From NCBI GenBank assembly GCA_017311185.1, contig JAESUZ010005531.1, forward strand, positions 61,102 through 125,101: DNA of 64,000 nt, given 5' to 3'. A program made the position numbers and the translations under genes. Positions 1 to 10,932 of the stretch are shown here, piece after piece. This DNA is from Proteles cristata cristata. Taxonomy: Eukaryota > Chordata > Mammalia > Carnivora > Hyaenidae. Numbering within the stretch: position 1 is the first letter of the stretch; every line of letters starts with the position of its first letter. Under the pieces are notes generated by a model, which worked only from the letters and a program-made list of their open reading frames with translations, made no database searches and was not told the origin of the DNA.

Positions 1-300
1 GGGCGCCCTGGAGGCCCGGCAAGTTCTAGCTCCCGTTTTGGCAGCGCGCGGGTCGGGCCGGGTGCGGGTCTGACGCGCGGACCCTCTCTGTCTGGCAGTC
101 GGCCCCGAGTTGCCCTGGGGGGCTGGGCCCGTCGGCTTGGCGCCGCCTCGAGCCCGCTTCCAGGCTCCGCCGCGCCATCGCCATTGCCACCCTGAGGCGC
201 GTCACGTAGGCCGGGACCGGTGGCAGTGCGCACGCGCGGGTGCGCACCACGTGGCGCCTCAGGGGAGCACGAGGTTGGGTGTGAAGTGAGTCCTCCTGAC
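1..300. promoter_or_regulatory. CpG-rich window edge, probable NARF-side promoter
   Basis: The sequence is GC-rich and CpG-dense with an E-box CACGTG near 248 and an alternating GCGCACGCGCG stretch near 229-240 that resembles an NRF1 site. CpG density falls off after about 300. In the gene order I know from human 17q25.3, NARF lies next to CYBC1 and diverges from it, so this edge is where its promoter or first exon is expected, reading leftward on the minus strand. No NARF coding sequence is seen here. The minus-strand open frame at 26-415 has no recognisable domain and is probably a GC-driven shadow. The assignment rests on synteny. Confidence 0.45.
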
Positions 301-892
301 GCTCCCGGCAGGTGTGTGGATGGTCGGGCGCTTGCTTTACAAAGAGAGAGCTGTTCCTGTTTCTGGGAGAGATGACTCTACCTGCGGGGCCAGGATGAAA
401 ATGTTTAACTCCCAATAATGAAAATAAACACTTTATAAACTCAGTGTCTGCTCCTTACAGGGTGATCAGAAACGAGAGGCATGCCTAGGAAGCTTCCATA
501 GAGCATAGAAAAAGCAACTAGTGACCTTAAAAATAGAGTTGCCATTTTACCAGCAAAATGGACTTATTTGGGACTAGCTGAGAATTGTAATTGGGACCAA
601 GCTGGCTACACCAAAGCCTTAATAGGCAAGTCTGGAAGCAGAGGAGAGAAGTGCACGTTTATTGAGGAAAAGAGGGCTGTTGGCAGAGGCCATTGTAACC
701 AGAAAGTCCAGTGGAAAAGCACTGAGCGGCCCCTTCTCCTGGCTGGGCCGTCCTGCTGCTGCAGTGGCTGAGGGCCTGCGTAGTGGACGGGGAGCGCCCC
801 TGCCTGACCCCAGCCCAGCCCGAAGAGCGTTTCAGAATTTCTAGAGCTTCATACAGCTTTTCACAAATGCCTCTGTTAATTCAGGAGGTCTT

Positions 893-1103
893 TAAAAAGT
901 TTTTTTTTAATTATTTTTGAGAGAGAAAGAGACAGAGTGAGCGGGGGAGGGGTAGAGAGAAAAGGAGACACAGAATCCAAAGCAGGCTCCAGGCTCTGAA
1001 CTGTCAGCACAGAGTCTGACCCGGGTCTGGAACCCATGAACCGTGAGATCATGACCTGAGCTCAAGTCCCACGCTTAACCAACTGAGCCACCCCGGGCGC
1101 CCC
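893..1103 (-). repeat. CAN-type SINE (felid SINEC)
   Basis: This is an antisense copy: T-rich start, GA-rich block, tRNA-like head ending in GGGCGCCCC at 1103. The flanks share the target-site duplication TCAGGAGGTCTT. Confidence 0.9.
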
Positions 1104-1289
1104 TAAACTCAGGAGGTCTTAATTGGCTCCCAGATTAACTCTCTGCATTACGCAAATCTATGTCAGCACCTCTCAGAAAACACATTCCTTCAATTATAAG
1201 CATAAACGAAGATAATTCGAGGTTGTCATTTGCATATATTTCTTGTTATTGTTTTTAAAACATAACCACAATACCATTACTATGTGTGA

Positions 1290-1470
1290 TAAAAGAAAAC
1301 CGCAATTACTTAATTTCATCAAATATGTAGTGTCCAGGTTTCCCTAAATCAAACCATTCTTTTTTTTAGTTTCAATCAGGACCTAAATAAGGTCTAATAG
1401 ATTAATTGCTTTGTGTGTTTCGTGTGTCTCTTTTTGTTTTAGAATAACTTCCAGCTCGCTTAGAGGTTGC
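1290..1470 (-). repeat. Old L1-type 3' fragment (tentative)
   Basis: The text around 1370-1450 (ATCAGGACCTAAATAAGG followed by TTTCGTGTGTCTCTTTTTG) resembles the antisense 3' region of an old mammalian L1. It is diverged, and the family is assigned from memory. Confidence 0.4.
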
Positions 1471-1860
1471 AAAGACACTACAGAGCGCTCTGGTCTGAAG
1501 GCTCGTGTGTGCGTTTGAATTTGTGGATTCCATCCCCATCCTGCTTGCCTTCTCCTTACATGTCGCTGTAAAGGAATCCAGTGGTTTGGCTGTAGGGTTT
1601 CCAAGAATTGCTGCCTGCATGCTTGTGGAGCCCTTTCATGGATCCTTCTTGTCTGAGTTTCCAGTAAAGAGTAGTTAGAACATTCTTGTTTCTTGATCGC
1701 ACGTTAAATTTGTGGGCAAGACTATTTCATATCTGTTGTTGTAATGCGATCAGGAGGTTACACTGTCCTTTTTGTGATATTAATTAGTGCACATTCATGA
1801 AACTGCACGGATCCATTCATTCATTATGGCAATACTTCAACCCTACCATTTTTTCTTCTT

Positions 1861-2041
1861 TTTAGAAAATGTTTGTTTTGAAAGAGAGCAAGCATGAGCA
1901 GGGGAAGGGCAGAGAGAGAGGGAGAGAGAGAAAACATGTCAGTGCAGAGCCCAGTGTGGGGCTCATCCCATGAACCGTGAGATCATGACCTGAACCGAAA
2001 TCAAAATCAGACACTCAACAGACTGATCCAGCCAGGGGCCC
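1861..2041 (-). repeat. CAN-type SINE, diverged
   Basis: Antisense copy with GA-rich block, ATGAACCGTGAGATCATGAC core and head ending in GGGGCCCC. It is more diverged than its neighbours. Confidence 0.8.
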
Positions 2042-2127
2042 CAATTTCTTGTTAATTTATTAGTGAGAATGCTTTTATAATGATAAGTTCCTCTCATTTA
2101 CTATTTGGTTACCCCGTTGCAAGTTTT

Positions 2128-2321
2128 ACTTATTATTTTAAATAATGCTTATTTAATTTTGAGAGAGACAGAGAGCATGAGCAGGGGAGGGGCAGAGAGA
2201 GAGACAGTATCTGAAGCAGGCTCCAGGCTCTGAGATGTCAGCGGGGCTCGAACTCACGAGCTGTGAGATCCTGAACTGAGCCAAAGTCAGATGCTTAGCC
2301 GACTGAGCCACCCAGGCACCT
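2128..2321 (-). repeat. CAN-type SINE, diverged
   Basis: Antisense copy ending GAGCCACCCAGGCACCTC. The imperfect flanks TTGCAAGTTTTA and TTGTAAATTTTA look like an aged target-site duplication. Confidence 0.85.
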
Positions 2322-2484
2322 CACTTTGTTGTAAATTTTATAAAAAAAGTCAGGATGAATACGTTAATCTGTACAAAAAAATCCAAGTTCCTTTCTCAGC
2401 ATCCTCTGAAAGTGAACAAAGGATTTAAAAATTTATCATTATGAATTATGGATTGAAACGCTTGAAGTTTTTGATTCATGTTTG

Positions 2485-2655
2485 TAAAATGTTTTATTTT
2501 TAAAAGTGGGGCAGGGGGTGAGGGTGACAGAGGATCTGAAGCTGCGTCTGCACTGACAGCAGGGAGTTGAACGTGTGGCTTAAAACTCATGAACCATGAA
2601 ATCATGACCTGAGCCGAAGTCGGACGGTCAATTGACTGAGCCACCCAGGCACCCC
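2485..2655 (-). repeat. CAN-type SINE, shortened
   Basis: Antisense copy that has lost much of its GA-rich block. The head ends GAGCCACCCAGGCACCCC. Confidence 0.85.
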
Positions 2656-2959
2656 TTAATTCATTTGAAATATTGTTCTTCTTAATGCTCAAATCTTTTT
2701 TTTTTTTTTGGCATAGAAAATCTCTCCAGCTAGGCTCCAAAAAAATTTTTTTTGAAAAGATGCCCATAATCTATTTGCTTTTTGTTACATCTGCTTGTGC
2801 ATTTCTTGCTTTAGACCTGAAATCACTCCTTTCTCCCAAAAGCCTGGTTCCTTTAGTAGGAATTGGTATTTGAAAACCACAAAATCAGTACCAGTATTGT
2901 TCATTGCTACTGCATTGGTCATTGTTTCCAGTGGACAGCATTAAGAGACATTGTCTTCA

Positions 2960-3169
2960 AAAATTTTTAATGTTTATTTATTTTTGAAAGAGAGAGAGAG
3001 AGAGAGAAGGGGAGGGGCAGAAAGAAACTGGGAGACACAAGATCCGAAGCAGAGTCCAGGCTTTAAGCTGTCAGCAAAGAGCCTGACATGGGGCTCAAAC
3101 TCATGAAATGTGAGATCATGACCTGAGCCAAAATCAGATGCTTAACTGACTGAGATGCCGCAGTGCCCC
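2960..3169 (-). repeat. CAN-type SINE
   Basis: Antisense copy with a (GA)n block. It is flanked by the duplication TAAGAGACATT at about 2942 and 3170. Confidence 0.88.
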
Positions 3170-3689
3170 TAAGAGACATTATTAAAAACAAACAAACAAA
3201 CAAACAAAAAACGTTATGAACTCACATTGGTCCTTCTAATTCAAATCCAGGAATACAGTGTTCTAATTAGTTGAGCTCTTTGATCTCGCATCCATTACTC
3301 CCTCCTCTCTGAAATTCCTGGTGCCCCGTGATACCTACCTAAATACTCATTTGCATGACCTCATACTACACACATAAACAGTCTCAGACTAACAATGCTA
3401 ACTCTATTATCCAGAATAAAAACACATTTTACAAATTATATTCCAATATATGTATATGTGTTTGCATCCTGTATCCTCCCTTATTGAACAATAGTACGTT
3501 ACATACATTTCTCCATCTTGCTCTTTCCCCTCAACAATACAGGCTGGAGAGTGTGCCATAGTGTATATAGATGTACTCCTCATTCCTTCTCAGAGCTGCC
3601 CAACACTACACTGTGTGGATACATGTATTTGACAGGGTCCAATCAGGAGAGAGAAAGCACACAATAATTTGAACAGAGAAAGTTTAACA

Positions 3690-3788
3690 CTTTTTTTTAA
3701 GTAGACTCCATGCCCATTGTGGAACTTGAACTCACAACCCTGAGATCAAGAGTCCCATGCTCTACCCATAGAGCCAGTCAGGTGCCCC
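3690..3788 (-). repeat. Short tRNA-type SINE (about 97 bp)
   Basis: The element has a tRNA-like head and an A tail but no CT-rich middle, so it belongs to a shorter tRNA-derived family than the other copies. The 22-bp flanking text starting AATTTGAACAGAGA is repeated at about 3668 and 3790. Confidence 0.75.
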
Positions 3789-3810
3789 AATTTGAACAGA
3801 GAGAGTTTAA

Positions 3811-4009
3811 ATATATATATTTAATGTTTATTTTTGAGAGACAGAGTGTGAGCAGGGGAAGGACAGAGAGAGGAGACACAGAATTTGAAGCAGCTCCAGG
3901 CTCTGAGCTGTCAGCACAGAGCCTCACGCAGGGCTCGAACCCACGAACCGCGAGATCATGACCTGAGCCGAAGTTGGCCACTTAACCGACTGAGCCACCC
4001 AGGCGCCCC
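3811..4009 (-). repeat. CAN-type SINE
   Basis: Antisense copy ending GCCACCCAGGCGCCCC. It sits inside the second copy of the flanking repeat of the preceding short SINE, and AGAGTTTAA is duplicated around it. Confidence 0.9.
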
Positions 4010-5850
4010 CAGAGTTTAATATAAAGAATTATTCACAATAACTGGGGATTGGACTGAGGGGGTGAGCAGCAAGAAGAAATGAGACTATAATGTAAGAATA
4101 GTAAGAAACAGGGAGTCACCACAATCCCCGCCCTCCCCCCCCCCAACCAGAGTTATGACAAGGAGGAGTCCACTCTATCTCCAGGGATGAGGTCTAGACT
4201 GTTGGAGAGAGCAGCTTTAGCTCACTGGATGTCAGAGAAACTGTTAGATGCCACATTGGTGGAAGTTGCTGGAAATCCTCTGTGCTAAGGAAAGCTTTTT
4301 TCACAGAAGGAATGTTACGGAGGTACTTTGCTACACAGTTGCTCAAGGGGGTGTGAGAGGAAGCTGGTGGGTCCAGTTGCTGCTGGCCAGTGTGCGCTGC
4401 AAGAGCCGGATGCTGGAGAGGTCCTGGGCGATGCAGGAGCACCCACGACCCCCACAACAGAACCAGGGAGAAAAGCTCTTCCGCCTGCAGCGTCTCTCCA
4501 GCGCCCTCTAGCTGCAAAGCTTAACATCATGCCAGAGAGCACACAAAACACAGGGGGCTCAGATCCATTTTCTGACATCAGGCAATGGAGGTTTGAATTG
4601 AGAGCTGATTTAATGCATTGGTAATTGGCACAATATACAGTTTTATCCACTCAGTACCCTCTTTATGGATATTGTATTCCAGTCTTGCTACTGCCAATAT
4701 TCAGCAGGATTTTAACCAAATCAATTATCATTTGTTTACACATTTGACATTTCTAAGAGTTCAGCAGAGTCTTCATTTTTAAATACTTTATAATCTAGAA
4801 GAAAAGGTGAAATTATGCAAATAAATGTAACAAAAAAAATTTCCTGGGTATCTTCTCAATTCTACCTAAATTCTGAAGAATAAGACCACTTCCGGTTGCA
4901 GTAAGCAGGACGAACTTAAAGGAAGTACTAACAATTCCAATCAGCCTTCAAAGTGTAGGGGAAGTCCACTTCAAGAAGGAATGTGAGCCGAGGGCTCAGG
5001 TCAGGGAGACTGCTGTGCTCAGACAGAGCCCAGTTTAGCTGAAGCTTAGAGTAGATGGTCTCGAAGTGTTCAGAGTGTGGTTCCTGGACCAGCGGGGTTA
5101 GCAAAATGTACATCTTCAGCCCCCACCCATAACTGGGAGCAAGTGCAGCGATCTGTGTTAGCGAGTCTGCCAGGGGATTCTGATGCATGCCTGGCTTTGG
5201 GAAGCACAAGCAGAGAGTATCTGAAGGAGACTCAGTATAAAAGCCATCTCCAAATTTTTGATCATGTACCTATATTGGTAAACTTGTAGGGTTATGCATA
5301 CTGATGTACATATATTTTTTATAAGGTAATATGCAGTGTTGTACTGTTATGTATGTTATAAAACACATCGGGAATAAATATGAAAAGAGAAGAAAAACAA
5401 GAATGCAAACTCTCCTGCATCCTTCCAGCACCACACATATCCTTGACCAACCCACTTTGGAGACCCCTGAGTCAGGTAGGCAGTGACTGTACGGTGGAGA
5501 CGTACAGCCAGGGTCTTTTCCTTCAGCTGGTCAGATTTAGAAAGGCAAGTTAGGGTCCTCATCTGGCGGCAGTAAGGGACGGTGGTGTTTTGGTGGAGAG
5601 GCAGCAGGAAGCCACCTACGCGGGCGTCACGAGGTTTTCCTGGAGAACACAGTCTCTCCTACTGCAATTTTCCTTCGCAGACATCAGGGCAAGTTTCTTA
5701 GGAATAGAAAAACTACTGTCACAAACATGTGAGTGTTTCCTTTTCCCAGCTACGCTTAAGTCGTTCTTGGGTTAAGGATCTCTGGTTTTCACCTACCCTC
5801 CCCCACTTGCCTTGCGTGTGCTGTTTAGATTTAAATTTTTAGCCTTTCCA

Positions 5851-5940
5851 GGGGCGCCTGGGTGGCTCAGTCGGTTAAGTGTCTAACTTCAGCTCAAGTC
5901 ATGAACTCACCGCTCCGAGTTCGAGCTCTGCGTCGGGTTA
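5851..5940 (+). repeat. Truncated CAN-type SINE head
   Basis: Only the tRNA-derived first 90 bases or so are present, from GGGGCGCCTGGGTGGCTCAG to about CGTCGGGTT. The element then gives way to CpG-island sequence without a CT block or A tail. Confidence 0.85.
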
Positions 5941-6900
5941 GGAAGCGACGTGCTTCCTGACCGCATGGCCGCACCCCAGCGCCCAGGCCGCCGCGCGGGC
6001 ACCGCAGGGCCTGAAGGCAGCGGCCCGCCCCGCCGCGCCGTCGGGAGCGACGCAGTCCGCTCCCCAGCCCTGTGCACCGGCCGCCCCGCCCCCGGAAGTG
6101 CGGAAGCCGCCTTGGCCCGGAAGTCAGCCGCCAAGCCCGGCCCCCGGCCGTCCAGAAATTCCCTGCAGTCCCCCCAATCCCGGAAGTCAGCGACGCCCGC
6201 TCTCTAGAGTCCGGAAGTCGGCCGCCCCACCCCCGGCCCCGGAAGTCGGCGGCTGGCTGTCCGCCGCGAGGTCCGGCCCAGCGCCCGCGCCCGCTGCGTC
6301 CTGCGCTTGGTAGGCGCGGGGATCGGGCCACCGTCGAGGGGGTGCGAGCAGGGTGCTGGCGGCGCAGAACGGCCACCCCTGGGTGCGGGGGCCTCCTGGC
6401 GCTGCGGGAAGCGGGCCGAGCGCTCGGGGCCTGGTGCGGGGGTCGGGGTAGCTCAGCGGCAGACCAAGACCTAGGACCCGGGTGTGTCACTTGAATGCAG
6501 CCTTTCCTGTCAGATGTTTGATTTGACCTTCCCGCAGTTTCCGCAAAGCCCCGCGCAGCCGGGGCCCAGTGCTCCGCGGGCGCTGCGGTCTGCGGCGCAG
6601 GAAGGCAGGCCGCTCGGCGCAGCACTCGTCCAGCTGATGCTGGTGCTCGTCCCGACCCTCCGTTGCGTAGCCTGTTCCGGGGGCCGGAGAGTGTTCTCGG
6701 CCCACGACAGGGCGACTCAAACCACCGCCTTTCCCGTTCTTGTGGAGGCCCGCACAGGGAACCGGGGGCGGGCCGCGGTGTCGGAAGCGTGAACGCAGGC
6801 TGCGGAGGGCTCACGGTTTCCAGGTTGGACGCGGGCGTGTGGCGGTCAGGTGCCTGTTGACGCTTTGCGAGTGTGAGCAGGGCAGGTAGCCCCGGTGCAG
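5940..6900 (+). promoter_or_regulatory. CYBC1: CYBC1 CpG-island promoter
   Basis: A CpG-dense block lies upstream of the first CYBC1 coding exon. It has no TATA box that I can see. Five copies of the ETS/GABP core CCGGAAGT occur at 6092, 6117, 6180, 6211 and 6239, all on the plus strand. A good donor (TGCGCTTG followed by GTAGGC) at 6310 could end a noncoding first exon that joins the acceptor at 7081. The promoter role is inferred from composition, motif and position. Confidence 0.75.
6240..6309 (+). other. CYBC1: Possible CYBC1 noncoding first exon (start unknown)
   Basis: The segment after the last ETS site ends at a consensus-like donor, GTAGGC at 6310. It would splice to 7082, which keeps the CYBC1 start codon in exon 2. 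The transcription start is not determined from sequence, so the left boundary is a guess. Confidence 0.4.
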
Positions 6901-7120
6901 TCGGTGTAACTGAGCAGAGAGGGGCCGTGCAGAAGAGAGGGTGCCTGGGGGCTGCAGAGACTGCCGCGGGCTCAAGCCGGCGGGTTCCGTTGGGGCCCGG
7001 GCTTCCTTCCTGGGGAGGAGCTGGGCACCTGCGAGCAGGCCGTGGCGGGAGGGCTCCAGCTGTCTGTCCGCCCGTCCGCAGCCCGTCTCCTGTTGAGAGT
7101 GCTGCCCGCGGAGTCCAGGG

Positions 7121-10100
7121 ATGTACATGCAGGTGGAGTCACGCACCAGCTCCTGCCTCCATCTGAAGAGGGCTCCGGGCATCAGGTCCTGGTCTCTGCT
7201 TGTTGGTAAGGATGTCCATATTTTCCCCCAGGTTAAAAACCTAACTTTAAAAAAAGATGAAAATGAAACTAAATTGTTCCTTTTCTATTACCCCCAAGTA
7301 TACCAATTATTTTGTTACTTTGTATCTTCCCAGCCTTTACCTTCTGGGCATGCCTTTGCCGAGGACTCTGGTCTGCCCTGTCTTTTTTCATCACTTAGCC
7401 CCTCGTGCTGTGCGTGTTCTTCTGAGGCCTTGCTGGTCCCCTTTGAACTTGTTTTCATACACCTGCTTGCAGGTGTATGTTGCAGGCTCACCTGATGGGC
7501 CACAGTTCGTTCCTGTTTTTCCTGTCCCTGTTGCTGTCTGTTCAAGGGTCCTGCACCCGAGGGGCAGCTGTGCTGTGCTGGCGGGATGGGGGGCGTGAGG
7601 CGTGGAATGGCTGTGCTGGTGGCAGCGGTCTCTGGCCCATCCTCCCCATCACCCTGCACGTGGCCTGCCTCTTCTGCCTTATGTGCCATGTTGTGAACTT
7701 GACGTACTGCTTGTGTTCCCTCCAACATGCTGTTGGCAGGTTCCTCTGTCTGGTTCCCCAGTCAGCCCTGGAGCCTTGAGGGGAGAAGCGTGTCCAGAGA
7801 ACACTGTGAATGGGATTTGCCATGTTTCTGAGTGAACTTTCTGGATGTTTCCGTCACTTAAAAACATTATTTAGATTCTAGTTACTTAACATACAGCGTG
7901 TTTTCCCCCCTTGTGAGCCTGGTGGTCTTCTGTCCCCACTGCTCCCCGCCTGCAGCCATTCCCGGCCCCTGGAAAGGTCTGCCCATCTGGGCCTGTGGCT
8001 CCTGGGAGGAGGGGGCTCTGGGCTGGTGGTGGCCCAGTGCCGACGCACCTGCTTTCTTTTGTCTTTGCAGGAATCTTGTCGATTGGCCTGGCTGCCGCCT
8101 ACTATAGTGCAGGTGAGGCGCTTCATCTGCTCACCCCCACCCTCGCCCTGCAAAGTCACTTCCTCCGCTGTTTAGGAAATTGAGAAAAGAAACAAAACCC
8201 TTCATTTGTGACCCACCAAGGCACAGCCTTTGGCACTCGGCCCCCCTCCCCCTGCAGCCCCAGCTCTGTGCACGGGTGGAATTTTCCTCACATGTTTTTA
8301 CCACGAAGCCTGTGATTTTCCCTTATATCCGGAGCACTTTCCTGTGTCATGAAATGTTCCTCCCAAAGGCGCTGTCTTGTAGCGGCCTGAGGTTCTGGCG
8401 TGGGCTGAGCCGTACTTGCAGCCCCCGTTAAGTGCCTACCCTCCGCTATCACAGACGATGCCACGATCGGCAGAGACTGGCCAGCTCTGACTCCTGTCTC
8501 CGGTAGACACTGGAGGGAGAGCCGAGGGCACACACAGCTGGCCAGCCATCCTGGTCCCTTGCAGGCACGGGCAGGCAGCTGGCCCCAGACACCACTCCTG
8601 CCCGGTGTTCACTGGGGTGGGGCCCCGTGGCATGTCGGCCTTCACCCCTCTGCTGCCGCCCTTCACCTGGCTGCGTCCTGTGTTTGCTCCGCAGACACTC
8701 TGGGCTGGAAGCTCTTCTATGTCACAGGCTGCCTGTTCGTGGCCGTGCAGAACCTGGAGGACTGGGAGGTAAGGCCGGCACGGGCTCGGGCGCTCGGCTG
8801 CTTCTGCTCTGGGCTTCCCCGCGTGGGCATCACAGCCGGAGAGGCTCCGAGGCCTGAATTTTAGCTTAGCGGTTTTTGGGGGATTCGGCCCCGGGGCCGA
8901 GGAATCTCCTGACACTGTTTTTCTTCTAGAAGCTCTCCGTGACTGTTTACACCAAAATCTTTACTCTTGATGTTGCTGTAGCACAGAATAGAATGATGGG
9001 CCCCCTTGGTGGCCCGTGTCTGTCTCGGTGGCCAACAACTTTGCCTGTGCCTTAGTTCCCTTCATGAGGAACCACATGACCCAGTGTTGCTCTCTGGCCT
9101 CCAGACTTTGACCTCCATGCCTTTGTCTGATGACCCTGGCCACCGTACTTCTCTTTTGCTTGCAGAGAGCGCCTGCTTTGACGCCCCTCTTTCTCTCTAC
9201 AGCCCCGGCTCCATGCTCCCAACAGACAGGAGCGCGAGAGCATCTGGCTGCCGGTGTTTGCTTCTGGCAGGGCACTTGGCTGGCAGGGTTGGGTTTCAGC
9301 TGAGTGTCTTCCCTAGTGTCTGCTCTGGTGAATCGGGGCCCCCCTCTCTGGAAGGTCTGCGTGTGGCTGGCTTGCAGAGAGGCCAGCAGCTGGGTGATCA
9401 CCTTCTGGCCACTTTTCCAGGAAGCTGTCTTCAACAAGAGCACTGGGAAGCTTGAGCTGAAGACGTTCAGCTTGTATAAGAAGCTGCTGACTCTTTGCCG
9501 AGCTGGTCACGACCAAGGTGAGGCGCGGAGAGTGCACAGGACCTGGGCGTGGCAGGAGGCCGGGTGTCCCAAGCCAGATGAAGGGTGGTGAGGGGGACTA
9601 CAGAGACCAGGCCTGTGGCCTGGGAATGGGGTGGCTCCAAGCTGGCTTGTGGACACAGGGTGCCCCCAGACATTGCTGGGTAGCCCCTGGCCCAGGGGCC
9701 AGCCATTAGGGACCAGGAAGGTATTTTTCAGCAGTTGGGGGAAAATGAAGCAGAAAGATGGGCAGCACAGAGCTCAGCCCCTCCCTCATGCTCTTGGGGC
9801 ACAGGCACTTCTCGGGACGGCAGGAGCGCTGCCCAGACAGCGCTAGTGGCCCAGCCCTGCACTGTGGTCACTGACCAGTGACGAGGGTCTCTGTGGTGGC
9901 TCCGAAGTGGCTGTGCCCAGCACACAGGCAGGAGGGGCAGGCAGGAGGGGGCCAGAATGCAGACACTGAGCGGCTCCCCCGCAGTGGTGGTCTTGCTGAA
10001 TGACATCCGGGACGTGAACGTGGAGGAGGAGAAGGTTCGCTATTTCGGGAAGGGCTACGTGGTGGTGCTGCGGCTCGCAACAGGCTTCTCCCACCCTCTC

Positions 10101-10932
10101 ACCCAGAGTGCCATCATGGGCCACCGCAGGTACGCTGTGGGCGGAGAGACTGTGCCCGTCACCCCCGTCAGGTGGCCCTCACGGTGGACTGCCCAGCATG
10201 GCAGGGTACAGGGAAGGGACTTGGGGAAACATGGCCTGTCTTTGCCGCTAGAGGAAGGTTGGGATTCCCCAAAGGGACAGAGGGTCCTCGTGAAGACAGA
10301 GGGCTGAGCTCGGGTCAAGTGAGAGGTGGGGCCAGAACAGAAGGCAACACGTCCGGCAGGTGGGTGGCCCGGCAGGTGGGTGGCCCGGCAGGTGGGTGGC
10401 CCGGCAGGTGGGTGGCCCGGCAGGAGGGTGGCCCGGCAGGTGGGTGGCCCGGCAGGAGGGTGGCCCGGCAGGTGGGTGGCCCGGCAGGTGGGTGGCCCGG
10501 CAGGAGGGTGGGCCAGCCCGGCAGGTGGGTGGCCCGGCAGGTGGGTGGCCCGGTGCAGGAGTGGCGTGGCCCGGCAGGAGGGTGGCCCGCAGGAGGGTGG
10601 CCCGGCAGGTGGGTGGCCCGGCAGGTGGGTGGCCCGGCAGGTGGGTGGCCCGGCAGGTGGGTGGCCCGGCAGGAGGGTGGCCCGGCAGGTGGGTGGCCCG
10701 GCAGGAGGGTGGCCCAGGTGGGTGGCCCGGCAGGTGGGTGGCCCACAGGTGGGTGGCCCCAGGCTTATGGTGTCACCTGGCCCTCGCCCCTCTTCCTGTC
10801 GCCCGGCCCAGTGACGTGGAAGCCATCGCCAAGCTTATTGTCACCTTCCTGGAGCTGCATCGCCTTGAGAGCCCCGTGGAGCTGTCTCAGAGCAGCGACA
10901 GTGAGACCGATGGCCTGGGGCGCCGGAGCTGA
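7121..10932 (+). CDS. CYBC1: Cytochrome b-245 chaperone 1 (Eros), complete, 6 coding exons, 187 aa
   Basis: Known role: this endoplasmic-reticulum protein is needed for stable gp91phox-p22phox heterodimer (the phagocyte NADPH oxidase core), and loss in humans causes chronic granulomatous disease. Coding exons read from the sequence are 7121-7205, 8071-8112, 8695-8768, 9421-9517, 9985-10129 and 10812-10932, all with GT/AG borders and matching phases. They total 564 nt, the same length as I remember for human. The product starts MYMQVESRTSSCLHLKR. Hydrophobic stretches at about residues 23-40 and 48-61 are separated by a short polar loop, and a soluble C-terminal part follows, including KVRYFGKGY (116-124) and ATGFSHPLTQ (131-140). 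The 5' untranslated part of exon 2 begins at 7082. Intron 5 carries a 16-bp minisatellite. Nothing appears broken. Identification rests on near-identity to the human protein from memory. Confidence 0.97.
10354..10763 (+). repeat. 16-bp minisatellite in CYBC1 intron 5
   Basis: About 25 tandem copies of GGCAGGTGGGTGGCCC are seen. A recurrent variant has GGCAGGAGGG, and several copies have indels, near 10507-10520, 10551-10575, 10586 and 10709. The unit is G-rich on the plus strand. Because 16 is not a multiple of 3, three units (48 nt) translate to a 16-residue cycle in every frame, which explains the long open frames on both strands here. None of these is a gene. Confidence 0.97.

Larger units (their letters stand above)
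421..5850. other. Intergenic region, repeats only
   Basis: There is no supported exon between the left CpG-rich edge and the CYBC1 promoter. The stretch holds seven SINE copies and an old L1-like fragment, listed separately. The remainder (about 4010-5850) is unique-looking sequence with short open frames on both strands and no recognisable product. Confidence 0.7.

Noticed and set aside
26..415. Minus-strand open frame considered as NARF exon 1
   Set aside because: It does not contain the Cys-rich N-terminus of NARF, so only a promoter role for the edge is suggested.
5851..5940. Possible tRNA gene
   Set aside because: The tRNA-like text is the head of the SINE family; no intact tRNA with acceptor pairing was found here or in the other copies.
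5894..6814. 306-codon minus-strand open frame at the CYBC1 promoter
   Set aside because: Arg/Pro/Gly-rich frame in a CpG island with no domain. It begins in island sequence and runs into a SINE head.
10354..10763. CRISPR-like regular repeats
   Set aside because: Units are contiguous without spacers and the genome is mammalian.
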